From Dermatophagoides farinae (lineage: Eukaryota > Arthropoda > Arachnida > Sarcoptiformes > Pyroglyphidae): a stretch of 64,000 nucleotides of DNA. The notes beneath the pieces are model-generated. The model searched no databases. It was not told the DNA's origin and worked only from the letters and a program-made list of their open reading frames with translations. Shown here one piece after another: positions 1 to 10,794 of this stretch. The stretch lies in the NCBI RefSeq assembly GCF_024713945.1, contig NC_134680.1:377001-441000 (forward strand), written 5' to 3'. Numbering within the stretch: the stretch's first letter is position 1; each line of letters opens with the position of its first letter. Both the position numbers and the translations under genes were made by a program.

Positions 1-582
1 CGAAATAAACGCGAACAATAAATTGTGAAATTGATGGTGAACAAAGTGATGAGCCATCTAGACCTTTCCATGATGGATTCTAAGAATTAGAAACCAGAAT
101 TAGACAAAAGAAAAATAATTACCAAAAAAAAACACAAACATTATTCATGAGAAATTCACTACGATATAATAATCGTCCACAATTACAACCACAGTGGATT
201 TCATTGGTTAATCGTGATGAAGGATCACTTTGATGATGATTAGGACATTCTCGAATGAATGGATAATGTATAGTATAATAGAATGAAATATTTAAACTGG
301 AATATAATCGTGTTTCATCCTCAGCATTATCATCGACAATATTATCATTATTTTCACCAAATAATCGTAATTTAGATCGTAATAATGGTTCTGGAATAAA
401 TAAATTACGGGCAGCAATACGTTTTACATGGCGTAGATATCTCTAATTGATTGTAAATGCAAATAAATCATTAATTAATTTTCCATCAAAAAAGCTGTAT
501 CCTGATTCTTTACCTGTTGATTAATTAATGGAACATATTTTTTACGAATTCTTGAATCAAATGAAAAATCCATACAAGCCAT
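1..582 (-). CDS. UVRAG: UVRAG homologue, N-terminal part (continues beyond window start)
   Basis: Three exons are visible: 582-514, 442-140 and 79-1, joined by GT-AG introns of 71 and 60 nt, both phase 0; the gene runs off the left edge. The start at 582 is the first ATG after an in-frame stop. Seen: the motif RYLRHVKRIAARN at the exon 1/2 junction, then YRSEF and, opening exon 3, NPSWKGLD. These match, in order, the LRHLRNIAARN, YRSEV and NPTWRSLD stretches of animal UVRAG, whose N-terminal C2-like region they define. UVRAG is a subunit of the class III PI3-kinase (Vps34/Beclin 1) complex acting in autophagy and endosome maturation. An acidic Asn/Asp insertion lies between the first two motifs. 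The exon 2 donor (GTTTGT followed by a T run) is weak, so that junction is the least certain part. The coiled coil that binds Beclin 1 would lie outside the window. Confidence 0.72.
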
Positions 583-1042
583 CGATGATCTATGATGAAA
601 TTTATTATTATGATCTATCTATTGATTCGAACAATGGAATGATGAACAAAAATCAGACACATACATACACACACACTAAACAAAAAAAAAAATAAACGAA
701 CCACCACCAAATCTTTTAACAATTCAATAAAATTCACATTTCGATTGATATCATCACATCATCGTCAAAACAGTGGGAATAATAAAATGAAGAAAAAAAA
801 GGAGGAATCAAAAAAAACGCGCATTACAGAATCAAATTGTTTTGGTGTTAACCTTAAAACAGCAAAAAAGTAAATCAATTTTTTTTTATTTTTATTTGTC
901 TCATACAAAATAAAAATCAACAACCAGAAAAAAACACGTCATCTATGGATGGAGGGCAAAAAAAATATTCATCATTTTTTTGAAAAAAGGCGTTTTTTTC
1001 ATCATTTCATTTCAAATTGCATTCAATTGATGATTTGACAGT
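583..1042. other. Intergenic spacer UVRAG / RBIS-like gene
   Basis: AT-rich spacer with A and T runs and a short CA repeat near 660-680. It must hold the promoter and 5' UTR of UVRAG and the 3' end of the RBIS-like gene, both on the minus strand. I see no further coding exon. Confidence 0.6.
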
Positions 1043-1484
1043 TTACAAATTGGACAATCTATCGATTGCATCGTTTAGATCATTTGCTGTTTTCGATGAC
1101 GATGATGATTGATGATTATTTTCATTCGTATTATAAATGGCCATTGGATTGATGAATGTCTTTTCCGGTTTCTGGTGCAAAAAAAACATCAATGAATTTC
1201 ATCTGAAAATTGAATCTGAAAAACAAAAAAAAATTCTATACCTGAATTTTTTCAAACGAATTTCGATTCTTTCGTATGTAATCCAAATTTCTATTCAATT
1301 CAACAACAGCTTGATGGTTCATTTCATTTTTATATTTAACATTTGCTTTATTCTTTTTTGCTTTTATTGCTCGTTTTGGATCAACTTTGAAGAAATTATT
1401 ACTGCTATTACTGCGGCTTTTATTGTTGGATGTACCGCCCCCACTATTTGTTGAACGATTATTTTTTGGAAATTTTTTCGACAT
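1043..1484 (-). CDS. RBIS (C8orf59)-like ribosome biogenesis factor
   Basis: Two exons, 1484-1242 and 1171-1043, with a 70-nt phase-0 intron; predicted 123 aa. Seen: a basic Ser/Asn/Gly-rich start (MSKKFPKNNRST), a core reading FFKVDPKRAIKAKKNKANV, and a C-terminus NDLNDAIDRLSNL. The core and tail resemble the vertebrate RBIS layout (VF..A..K..KAKNKAKPV ... DEATRLMALL), and the length is close (about 100 aa). That family is small, nucleolar and implicated in 60S subunit assembly. The assignment rests on short motifs, so it is moderate. The ATG lies only 39 nt downstream of the TRM5 stop on the same strand, with no AATAAA between. A T-rich stretch ending GTAAATAG just before the ATG could be a 5' UTR splice acceptor. 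Confidence 0.5.
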
Positions 1485-1523
1485 TTTTTTTTCTATTTAC
1501 AAAAAAAAATTTACAGAAATTGA

Positions 1524-3199
1524 TTATTTAACTTTTAATCTTTTCATCACATTTGATTCGGAACGAATTTTTTGTTCATTTCCATTATCACCATCACTAT
1601 CATTATTGAATGTTCGTCCATAGAGAATATTCTTATCAATACGAAAACTAAGTCGATACATTAATTTATTTGGTGCAACTTTACGAACTTCATGTAATTC
1701 TTCAATATTATCAGATGAAATTGTATGACCAAGATTTTCACTAGCCAATTTCCAAAGTTGATCAGAATCTTCAGCTTTGCCTTTGAGAAAACAATAACAA
1801 TGTATACGTAGAAATGGAATTTCATATTGATAATTTTCATCACCACGAATCGATGATAATAATCCATTAAATTCATTGAGAAATTCAATAGCCATGGCCG
1901 GTAGATTCATTATTACATGATGTTGACGATTAATGTTGGAACCATCGAATGATTGAATTTGTTTGATTAAATCTTCTTTCACTTGATTACGAATGAATTC
2001 ACGACCATCCTGATTGAAACAACGGACTAAATGTTCAACTTTATTTAATTGTACATTTTCCTTTAACCAACGATATGATGCTGGATTTAGGTCATTTGCT
2101 AGACATTGACATTTTCGAAGTTTTGCTGCCGTCACAGCAAATGGACCAACACCAGCAAACACATCATAAACGTGATCAATTTCACGATTCAGTTTCTTCA
2201 GAATCAATGTACGTTCATGACTAAGACGTGGATTCCAATAAACATCAGCAAAATCAAAACGAAATCGTACATTACATTCTGTCGTATCGACAACCGTAGT
2301 GACGGATGGATCATCATCGCTGGCCAATGTTTCCATAGCGAAATTACGATATTTTGTATCGATTATATCGATTTTATTCACCACTAAACGGCAACCTTTG
2401 ATTTTATCAAGTAGAACCTTTCAAAAGGAAAAAAATTCAGAAAAGTGTCAATTTTTGGATTAACTGCATTAATTACCTGACCGATAAGTTTTTTATATGG
2501 CAACAAATTTTCACGAAGATTCAGATGAATGATGTGACCAATTGTACTGAAACCGGAAAGTGAAAAATCTGGATTGCTGTTGTCGCTAGATTCATTATTA
2601 TGATCGAATATTGAACGAAATATCGTTAGATGATTAAAATGTTCATATTTTAGTTCAATTTCTTCATGGCCAATGAATTCTTCCGTTGTTTTTGTTAATC
2701 GACATAAAAATTGATGTTCTATTAGATCGCTGATTAATGATTCGAATAGTTCGGAGTGATCGGGATTCAAAAATATTTTTCTTTTTTCATTTGACGATGA
2801 TGATTCATATTCTTGTATCGGTTTGAATTGATTGATTTTAAGAAAATATGGCCGTAATAATTGACCAACTGTATCTATATTGTTGATATCGGTAACAACA
2901 AATGGTATTCGTACAATTCGACGAAATAGATCACGATTTAAATCACGCATTCCACGTACTGAATCGGGTGGCCAAATTATTTTGCCCATTGTTGTTGTTG
3001 TTGTTGTTGTCATCGTTGAATTGCTCATTGTATTCGAAGGCAATTTGGTGATTGAAAATTGTGGAAAACAATTAATTTTTTGATGCAAAATTTTCGTACA
3101 AAAAAATGGCCGGCAACAACGATAGAATAATGATGATGATAATGATGAAATGGAACGAACAAAAAATCGCTTTGTCAAAAACAAAAACATATAACACAC
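1524..3199 (-). CDS. TRMT5: tRNA (guanine-37-N1)-methyltransferase TRM5
   Basis: Two exons, 3199-2477 and 2417-1524, split by a 59-nt phase-0 intron; 538 aa from the first ATG. It methylates G37 of tRNAs (m1G37), preventing +1 frameshifting, and acts in cytosol or nucleus and in mitochondria. Seen: [20 protein letters not shown] ahead of the intron, [18 protein letters not shown] after it, the SAM-binding motif [15 protein letters not shown], the acidic ribose-binding loop ANDLNP, and the NLPA catalytic loop in [14 protein letters not shown]. All are hallmarks of the class I Trm5 family, and the length fits. The first 57 residues are rich in Phe, Ser, Arg and Cys and nearly free of acids, like a mitochondrial presequence. 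A second in-frame ATG at 3028 precedes the conserved body, so two isoforms are plausible. RBIS-like lies 39 nt downstream. Confidence 0.93.
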
Positions 3200-3906
3200 A
3201 CAGACAGATAGTTTTTTACAATCATGGAATTAAATGAAAAACTTACCATTTATTTTCGTCTAAATGAATCAAAAAAACAAAAAATTCAATTCAAACAACA
3301 AAAAAAAAATTTCAAAATCACGTGGACCAAAGAATATTTTTTTTTGATGTAACGTCATTTATGATTATCTCATTTTTTTGTATTTTCAATTGTGATGAAA
3401 AAGAGAGAGAGAGGTAGAGCTCGATATTAACAATTTGTCTAAAACACACCTACCCATCAAATGTGTGTGTGTGTGTGTTTTGTGTGATTCACAATATACC
3501 GATACCAATAGCAACCGTGTGTGTGTATTGAAAGTTTTCGTTCTTTTCTTTCATTTTTTTTTAATTTCTGTTGTTTCATCAAGTCTTCATTCATTCATTA
3601 TCATCATTATCATTATATTAGTGTTTGTGGAATTGTCATCGACAACCAAAAAAAAAACAAAACAAATAAAAAAAAATTCAAACAAAATCTTTGAAAAAAA
3701 TAAACGAAGGAAAATTGTTCATTTTTTCTATTTGCTCTGGGTGTTGATATTTTTTTTTTTTTTTTTTGGTTTGGTCGTTTTGTTTTGTTTTGTTTCGAAC
3801 ATTTTTCATTTTGTGGTCGTAGCCGTTGCTGTTGTTGATTTCATATCAATTAGAATTATTGAATTTAATTGATTTGTGAAAGTGAAACAAAAAACAAACG
3901 AAATTT
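3200..3906. promoter_or_regulatory. Divergent intergenic region TRM5 / UBE2N
   Basis: About 700 bp between the TRM5 start (minus) and the UBE2N start (plus). It contains a GA run near 3402-3414, a (GT)n stretch near 3463-3478 and long T runs around 3749-3768. Both promoters must lie here or in 5' UTR introns; no TATA box is obvious. Confidence 0.4.
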
Positions 3907-4543
3907 ATGATGACTTCTTTACCGAGACGTATCATCAAGGTAAGAGTTTTTTTTACATTTGGGATTTTTAAATTTTACATTTTTTTCACTTAAGGAAACA
4001 CAACGGCTTATGGCTGAACCAGTGCCCGGTATATCGGCCGTACCGGATGATAATAATGCTCGATATTTTCATGTTGTTGTTGCCGGTCCTGAAGGTGTAA
4101 GTTGTTGTTGTTTTGAAATTGAATTTTTTTTTGATGATTTTTATAGTCACCATTTGAAGGTGGTGTATTCAAATTGGAGCTATTTTTACCGGAAGAATAT
4201 CCAATGTCAGCACCAAAAGTTCGTTTTATGACCAAGATATATCATCCAAATATTGATAAACTTGGCCGTATTTGTCTAGATATTCTTAAAGGTTTGATTT
4301 GATGTCATAATTAACAATGTTTTTTGAAGATTGATTGATTGATTCATTGATATTTGATTAGATAAATGGAGTCCAGCCTTACAGATTCGTACTGTATTAT
4401 TATCAATACAGGCATTACTTTCGGCACCAAATCCCGATGATCCATTAGCAAATGATGTTGCTGAACAATGGAAAGTAAATGAAGCTGATGCTATAAAAAC
4501 TGCACGTGAATGGACACAATTGTATGCAACGAATAATTCATGA
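3907..4543 (+). CDS. UBE2N: Ubiquitin-conjugating enzyme E2 N (Ubc13)
   Basis: Four exons: 3907-3939, 3995-4096, 4147-4291 and 4362-4543, with introns of 55, 50 and 70 nt. The product is 153 aa, or 152 from the second ATG (3910), the length typical of Ubc13. With a Uev1/Mms2 partner this E2 builds Lys63-linked ubiquitin chains used in DNA damage tolerance and innate signalling. Seen: the N-terminus [20 protein letters not shown], the E2 core [26 protein letters not shown], the catalytic Cys in RICLDIL (residue 88), and the tail [15 protein letters not shown]. Identity to the animal family is obvious throughout. The 50-nt intron is the shortest in the window. Little doubt about identity; only the choice between two adjacent ATGs is open. 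Confidence 0.97.
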
Positions 4544-5137
4544 TTAATAGCAGTGAATGATTTGATGATTTAAGAATTCGAGATTCATCGTTCCAAACAA
4601 CCAACCAACCAACAGCAACAACAACAACTACTACACACTAAACATTAAACATTCGAATTTGAAAACAAAACAAAAAAAATAAATTTCCATACCCTTTCCT
4701 TTGTCCCTCATCTCTCTCTCTCTCTCTCATGTGAAAAAATAATCTGAAAGAGAAGACAACAAAAATAAAATAAAACTCAAAGAAACGATGATGATGATTT
4801 GATGATAGACACACACACACACAAAACACATAAATGTACAGATGATTATAAATTTCGTTTCCAATTTTAATTAATAATATTGATCAATTTGATTATGATT
4901 TATATGGAAGAGTGATGATGAAATTATAAATAAATTATTATCGATAATCGATGATGATGAAGAAATTTCAAAAATTTATCTGAATTTCATTCTTTTCGAA
5001 TCAATTCGAATTGAATATTTGTTTTTCTGTCCTATCATCGATGAATGGTCCACAAATGATGTGATTTATATACAGACTTTTGAGAAAAAAAAAACAAAAA
5101 ATGTTTTGCAGCACTCATGAGTTGTTGAACAAAGGGA
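4544..5137. other. Spacer UBE2N / PREP
   Basis: UBE2N 3' UTR followed by the PREP promoter region. It holds CAA repeats (4614-4628), a CT run (4710-4728), a CA run (4808-4822) and one TATCGATA octamer at 4939-4946. No coding sequence seen. Confidence 0.5.
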
Positions 5138-7845
5138 ATGATTTGGCGTTTTTTAGTTAGAAATATTTGTAGCCGAAAAATTCGACAATTTCAAAGTAAT
5201 TTTTTCATCCGTAATTCAATTATTTTCAACACAAACGAAATGATGAGTTCAGAACCGACAACAACAACATCATCATTCGTGTATCCAGATGCACGACGTT
5301 CGAATGTTGAAGATGAATATTTTGGTCAAAAAATTGCTGATCCATATCGATGGTTAGAGGATGTGGATAGTGATGAAACGGCTCGATTTGTGGCCGAACA
5401 AAATGCCATTAGTTCGAAATATATTGAATCATGTCAATATCGTGAACGAATCAAAAAACGTTTAACCGATCTCTATGAATATCCACGTTATGGTTGCCCA
5501 TATCGGGAAGGTGAAAATTATTTTATGGAAATGAATACCGGATTACAGAATCAAAATGTCTTGTTTATAATGCGTAATCGATTGGACGCTAAGCCGGAAA
5601 TTTTTTTCGATCCGAATTCATTGAGTAATGATGGAACCATATCATTATCAACATATACTGTATCATTTTCTGATGATGGAAAATGGTGGGCATATGGTCT
5701 GCAAAAATCTGGTTCTGATTGGAATTCGATTAAAATACGTAATGTTGATACAGGTATCGATCTGGATGAAGAATTGACTAAAGTGAAATTTTCAACAATT
5801 TCATGGACGAAAGATAATCAAGGATTTTTTTATTCGGTAAGAAATTGAATTTTTTTTGTTGATTTTTGACTTTATTTTTTTTTTTTTTTTTGCTATAAAA
5901 ACAGTATTATCCTGACCAAAATGATCAATGTGATGGCCAAGAAACTACGGAATGTGCATTTCAAAAATTATATTATCATCGTCTAAACACACCACAATCG
6001 TCCGATATACTTGTCTATGAAACGCCGGAACATCCAAGATATCGATTGTAAGTGTGTATTAATTTAATCGATTGTGGAAGTAATTTGTTTCTTATTCGTA
6101 TAAACAAATATATAGTAAATCTTGTGTTAGTGATTGTGGCCAATATCTTCACGTATTTATAGTTCATAGTTGTGAATATAATCTATGGTATTATCATAAA
6201 TTTTCTGATGCAAAAAATCCATCAATAAATGGCCGATTACAATTTGAACCGGTAATAACAGAATTTGAGGCAAATTATAATTATGTAACAAATGATGGAC
6301 CGATACATTATATTCACACGGATCATAAATCACCAAATTATCGTGTTATTAAAATTGATCTAAGTGATCACACCACAAGTGCCGAATCGAATTGGAAAAA
6401 TCTTATTGATGAACATTCAAAAAACGTGCTGGAATTTGTTTCCATTGTACGTAATGATTTATTGATCTGTCATTATTTAAGCGATGTTATTAGCCGTTTG
6501 GAACTGAGAAAACTTAACGATGGTGCTTTGATCAAAAATATTTCCATTCCTGTCGGTACTGTTTCCGCTGTATCAGCTAAACGTGATCAAAATGAATTAT
6601 TTTATTCATTCACATCATTTTTGATACCATCAAGTTCTTATTATCTAAAATTTACCAGCGACAACGACGATCAAATAGCGGAACCACAATTGTTTAAAGA
6701 ATCGAAACCAAAAAATTTTGATCCATCAAAATTTATTACAAAACAAATATTTTATGAAAGTAAAGATGGTACCCGTATACCGATGTTTATTATACATAAT
6801 AAACAAACGCCAATAGATTCAAGTCGTCCTTGTATTCTTTATGGTTATGGTGGTTTCAACATTTCTGTAATGCCATATTTTTCTGTTATCCGTCTGCTTC
6901 CATTGGAACAAATGAATGCTGTAATTGCTATGGCAAATATTCGTGGTGGTGGTGAATATGGCGAACGTTGGCATGATGATGGAAAATTATTATTGAAACA
7001 AAATTGTTTCGATGATTTTATTGCCGCTGCTGAATATCTGGTTCGAGAGAAATATACCACACCAAAACGGTAAGTTTATATCGCAAATTCAATTCAGTCC
7101 ATTTTTTAAAATTGAATCTTTCTTCATGAAAAAAAACCACATACAGGATTATTATTCAAGGTGGTTCAAATGGTGGTCTTTTAGTGGCAGCCTGTTCGAA
7201 TCAAAGACCTGATCTTTTTGGTTGTACTGTCTGTTTTGTTGGGTAAGAAATACTGTCGATAATGTTATTATGGTGATAATTTACCAATTTCTTGTTTATT
7301 ATAGGGTATTGGATATGTTACGTTATCATAAATTTACTATTGGTCATTCATGGATATCAGAATATGGTTCACCCGATGATGATGAAAAACATTTCCGTAA
7401 TCTAATTAGTTATTCACCATTACATACAATACCGAAGAATGTTGATCGTTATCCAGCAACATTACTTTTAACTGGTATGTTGTTGATGATGATGGTGATG
7501 ATGATGATGATTGATGATTAATAACGTTTTTTGTTTCACTATATATATAGCTGATCATGATGATCGTGTGGTTCCCATACATTCATTTAAATTCATTGCT
7601 GAATTACAGTATCGTCTGGGAAAACATTTGCCTCGAACACCATTGATGATTCGTATCGATACAAAAGCTGGTCATGGTTTTGGTAAACCAGTGGAAAAAA
7701 TTGTAAGTTGATGGTGGATTTTTCTTTTCTTCATCAATCGATTTATGGATTTATATTTATATCATTCACACAGATTGAAGAACTGGTCGATTGTTATAGC
7801 TTTATATTCAATTCATTATCATTGCCATTTGTCGATACAAATTAA
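5138..7845 (+). CDS. PREP: Prolyl oligopeptidase (prolyl endopeptidase, S9A)
   Basis: Seven exons: 5138-5836, 5905-6047, 6116-7069, 7147-7242, 7305-7474, 7551-7702 and 7774-7845; introns 62-77 nt; 761 aa. It cleaves small peptides after proline. Seen: the N-terminal signature [15 protein letters not shown], a seven-bladed propeller region, then the alpha/beta-hydrolase domain with [20 protein letters not shown], the nucleophile elbow GGSNGG (Ser 606), Asp 691 in HDDRVVP and His 729 in KAGHGFGKP, so the catalytic triad is complete. The usual length is about 710 aa. The surplus is mostly an N-terminal 35-residue Arg/Ile/Phe/Ser extension before MMSSEP that looks like a mitochondrial presequence, with in-frame ATGs at 5240 and 5243 for a cytosolic form. 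A likely poly(A) signal AATAAA is at 7931-7936. Confidence 0.96.
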
Positions 7846-10081
7846 TGAAATATAATTAAAACAATTGTGGATCGCTCTATTTTCATACTTTATTTTTTTT
7901 TCTATTTGTTAAATTGAATTTTGAAATTGAAATAAAATCAATCTTTTGAAATGTGGTTTATTGCCTGTGGCTGTATATTAATCGAAATAGGCTTGTTGGT
8001 CCTTATTTACTGGTTGAAATAGATTCGAATGATGACCATCATGATCATGATGAGGATGTGTGACCCTTTTTTTCATTCGAAAAAAAGAAAATTCATATTT
8101 TTATTGTTTTGTTTGATTTAAATTTGTTTTTTCTGTTTTTGTTTTTTTATGTGCTAATTAAATTCAAAATTTGTTGTTCTGTTGTGTTGCCCTTCTACTT
8201 TTATTCATCACTCATCTGAATTTAGCTATCTTGGAAAAAAATGACCTGGCCAATAAACATTTACATATGATTATAATATTTTTTTTTCAGGTACAAATTT
8301 TATTATGGCTGTCATATCTATCTACCTTGTTGTGTGTGTGTGTGTGAAATGAAATACAGGCAATACAGTTAAGTTTAATCTTTTCATTCCTTGACGACCT
8401 TATGATGATGATGATGAACTTTTTCATGATGAAGGTCACATCATATCATCCACCATGTTGACGATGGTGATGATTGCCACCATTGTATTTATTATCATCC
8501 GTGGTGGTTATTTTTTTTATTGTTATATGTGGCTTGTTTTACTTGTTTTTTATTATTATTATTACGAAATTGTTTTTTTCCTGGTTTTATCGTTTTTGTG
8601 GTCGTTATTGTTATGGAAAAATTCACAAGATAATCATGAAACGAAAAGAAAAAAACCGTCATGGCTCATCATCATATAATGATGATGACCCTTGTTGTAT
8701 AATCTGGTTTTGTAATTCAGGATTAAGACATTATTATTATCGATTGTATCGATGGTATCGATTTTGTTCCGGTTTTTTATTTGGGTTTGTACGAGAACAA
8801 AAAAATCGAATCACATTTCCATATTACACTTGTTGAATATTTATTTTTTCATTTTTTTTTTTTTTTTGAATACAGGAAATTCAACGTCAAATAAACGTGA
8901 AATAATTAATGATGATATATATGGTTGCCATTTGGTTACCTTTCAACACTCACTCATTCACTCAATTAACCTATACCCAAAATGATTGATTAAGAAACAA
9001 AATGGTGAAAATCTCGATTTATTCTGAACAGACATGTTTATAATTACAATCTTTAATTTATTATTACACAATATATACAAACATACTCGCATGTTTGTAT
9101 TGTTTTTTTTTTAAATATAAATTCTAGAATTTTTTTTTAAATGATCGTAATTATCATCATCATCATCGTCGTCATCATCATCATTATTCACCGTTATTCA
9201 CATTTTCTCCATATCATGGCTGCTGCTGATATTCTCCAGATTACTACAGTAGCAGAAAAAACAACAGCTGGAAAAAAGTAATTTTCTTTTTTTTCATTTT
9301 CAACATAAAGATGATGATGATGATGATCAGAAAAAAAACGATATTGTAAACATTTGCACGCAGACACATGCATAAATGATGAATAATACATTCCAATGAA
9401 AAATGCCATTATACAACACAAAAAAAAATGGTGTAAACAAAAACAAAATTCAAGAAAAAAACAACAACAACAACAACAAACGCCAAAAACAGAATTGATC
9501 ATCAAAATGGGTAAGCTGAAATATAATCATGAAAAATTCAATTTTTTTTTCTCCACTATTTTTAGCAACAAATATAACAACAACGATTTTTTTTCTGGTT
9601 TGTACGTATGTGTGTAATGCTAATGATATACACCATTGGTATGAAAAAAAAAATTTATGGACATATATGAGCCAATTTGCAATTAATCATTTGGCATCAA
9701 GCAATTTGTATTGAACTTTTTTTTTTACTCAATCGTTCTGATTTATTATCATCATATATTAAATTTTGGCCGGATATCATTTCATTTCTAATTGATTTTT
9801 TTTCTTGTAATGATGAATTTAGGTCATCGAAATTTCTATTTTGTTTTGTTCTGGTCAGCCGAGATTTTTTGTGAAATTAAACGAAGAAATGAAATGGAGA
9901 TCATCATATTTTTTCTCTTGTTTCAATTTCTTATGATTATCATTCGGCTGCTGCTATTTATGCGGCTGTGGCAAAATCCTGATTTATTATGTTGATCATT
10001 CCATTTACATTCAAGCTATATAGCTAATCTTACAACATCATATTCAATGATGATGATGATGATGATGATGATCCAAGCCAG

Positions 10082-10097
10082 ACACACACGTGTGTGT
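10082..10097. repeat. Perfect (AC)4(GT)4 palindrome
   Basis: A 16-nt perfect palindrome made of CA dinucleotides turning into GT dinucleotides, flanked by GAC and further GT units. It can form a cruciform or hairpin and is probably a by-product of dinucleotide slippage. Confidence 0.6.
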
Positions 10098-10524
10098 GTG
10101 TTTGTCTAATGTTTCGGTTTTCATCATCATTTATATACAGAAAAATGTTTTTTGTTGTTGTTGTTGTTGATGTTTTGTTTCTTCTTCATGAACAAAATGA
10201 TTGGTGGTGGATGTTGGACATGATAATAGCCACCACCATCATCATCATCATCAATGATAATAGTTGACACAAACACACAATGATGCTATATTTAGCAAAT
10301 TTTTGTGAAAAAAAAACTTTTAAAAATTGAATTTTTGTTGTCGTTGTCGTCATCGTTGCCGTCATCATCATCATCATCTTTGCACTAGATCCTAATCCTG
10401 TCCATTATAAACACAAATTTTTTTTTTTAAATTTCATTTGTCCAAAATGGAATTGTATGACGATGATGATAATATCATTTTGATTGAATTTTTCTCTATT
10501 ACCATCCATATATGAATATTTTTA

Positions 10525-10525
<1 letters not shown>

Positions 10526-10553
<28 letters not shown>
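10526..10553. repeat. (CA)14 microsatellite
   Basis: Uninterrupted CA dinucleotide tract in the gene-free region; a likely length-polymorphic locus. Confidence 0.85.
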
Positions 10554-10559
<6 letters not shown>

Positions 10560-10760
10560 TCGATTAAGCTGATTGTTTTTTTTTCTATTCCTATAGTTGT
10601 AATAGTTTCAGCTAATAATGTGTAAGAGTCATGATGTATGTGTGTCATTTTTTTTTTTTTTTTTTGAAAGTATAAATGTATCGAATGTTTTTGGCCGGTT
10701 TTTTTCTTTTCACATGAATATAATATTTTTTTTTAGTTTTGTTTTTGTTTTTCATTTTAG

Positions 10761-10762
<2 letters not shown>

Positions 10763-10793
<31 letters not shown>
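10763..10793. repeat. Homopolymer T31
   Basis: Thirty-one consecutive T, the longest homopolymer I noticed. Its length may be unreliable in an assembly. No flanking duplication or element body was found that would make it a retroposon tail. Confidence 0.7.

Positions 10794-10794
<1 letters not shown>

Noticed and set aside
8474-8836. 120-codon plus-strand frame
   Set aside because: Tyr/Phe/Ile-rich translation of AT-rich and TAT repeats; no conserved motif or codon bias like that of the real genes.
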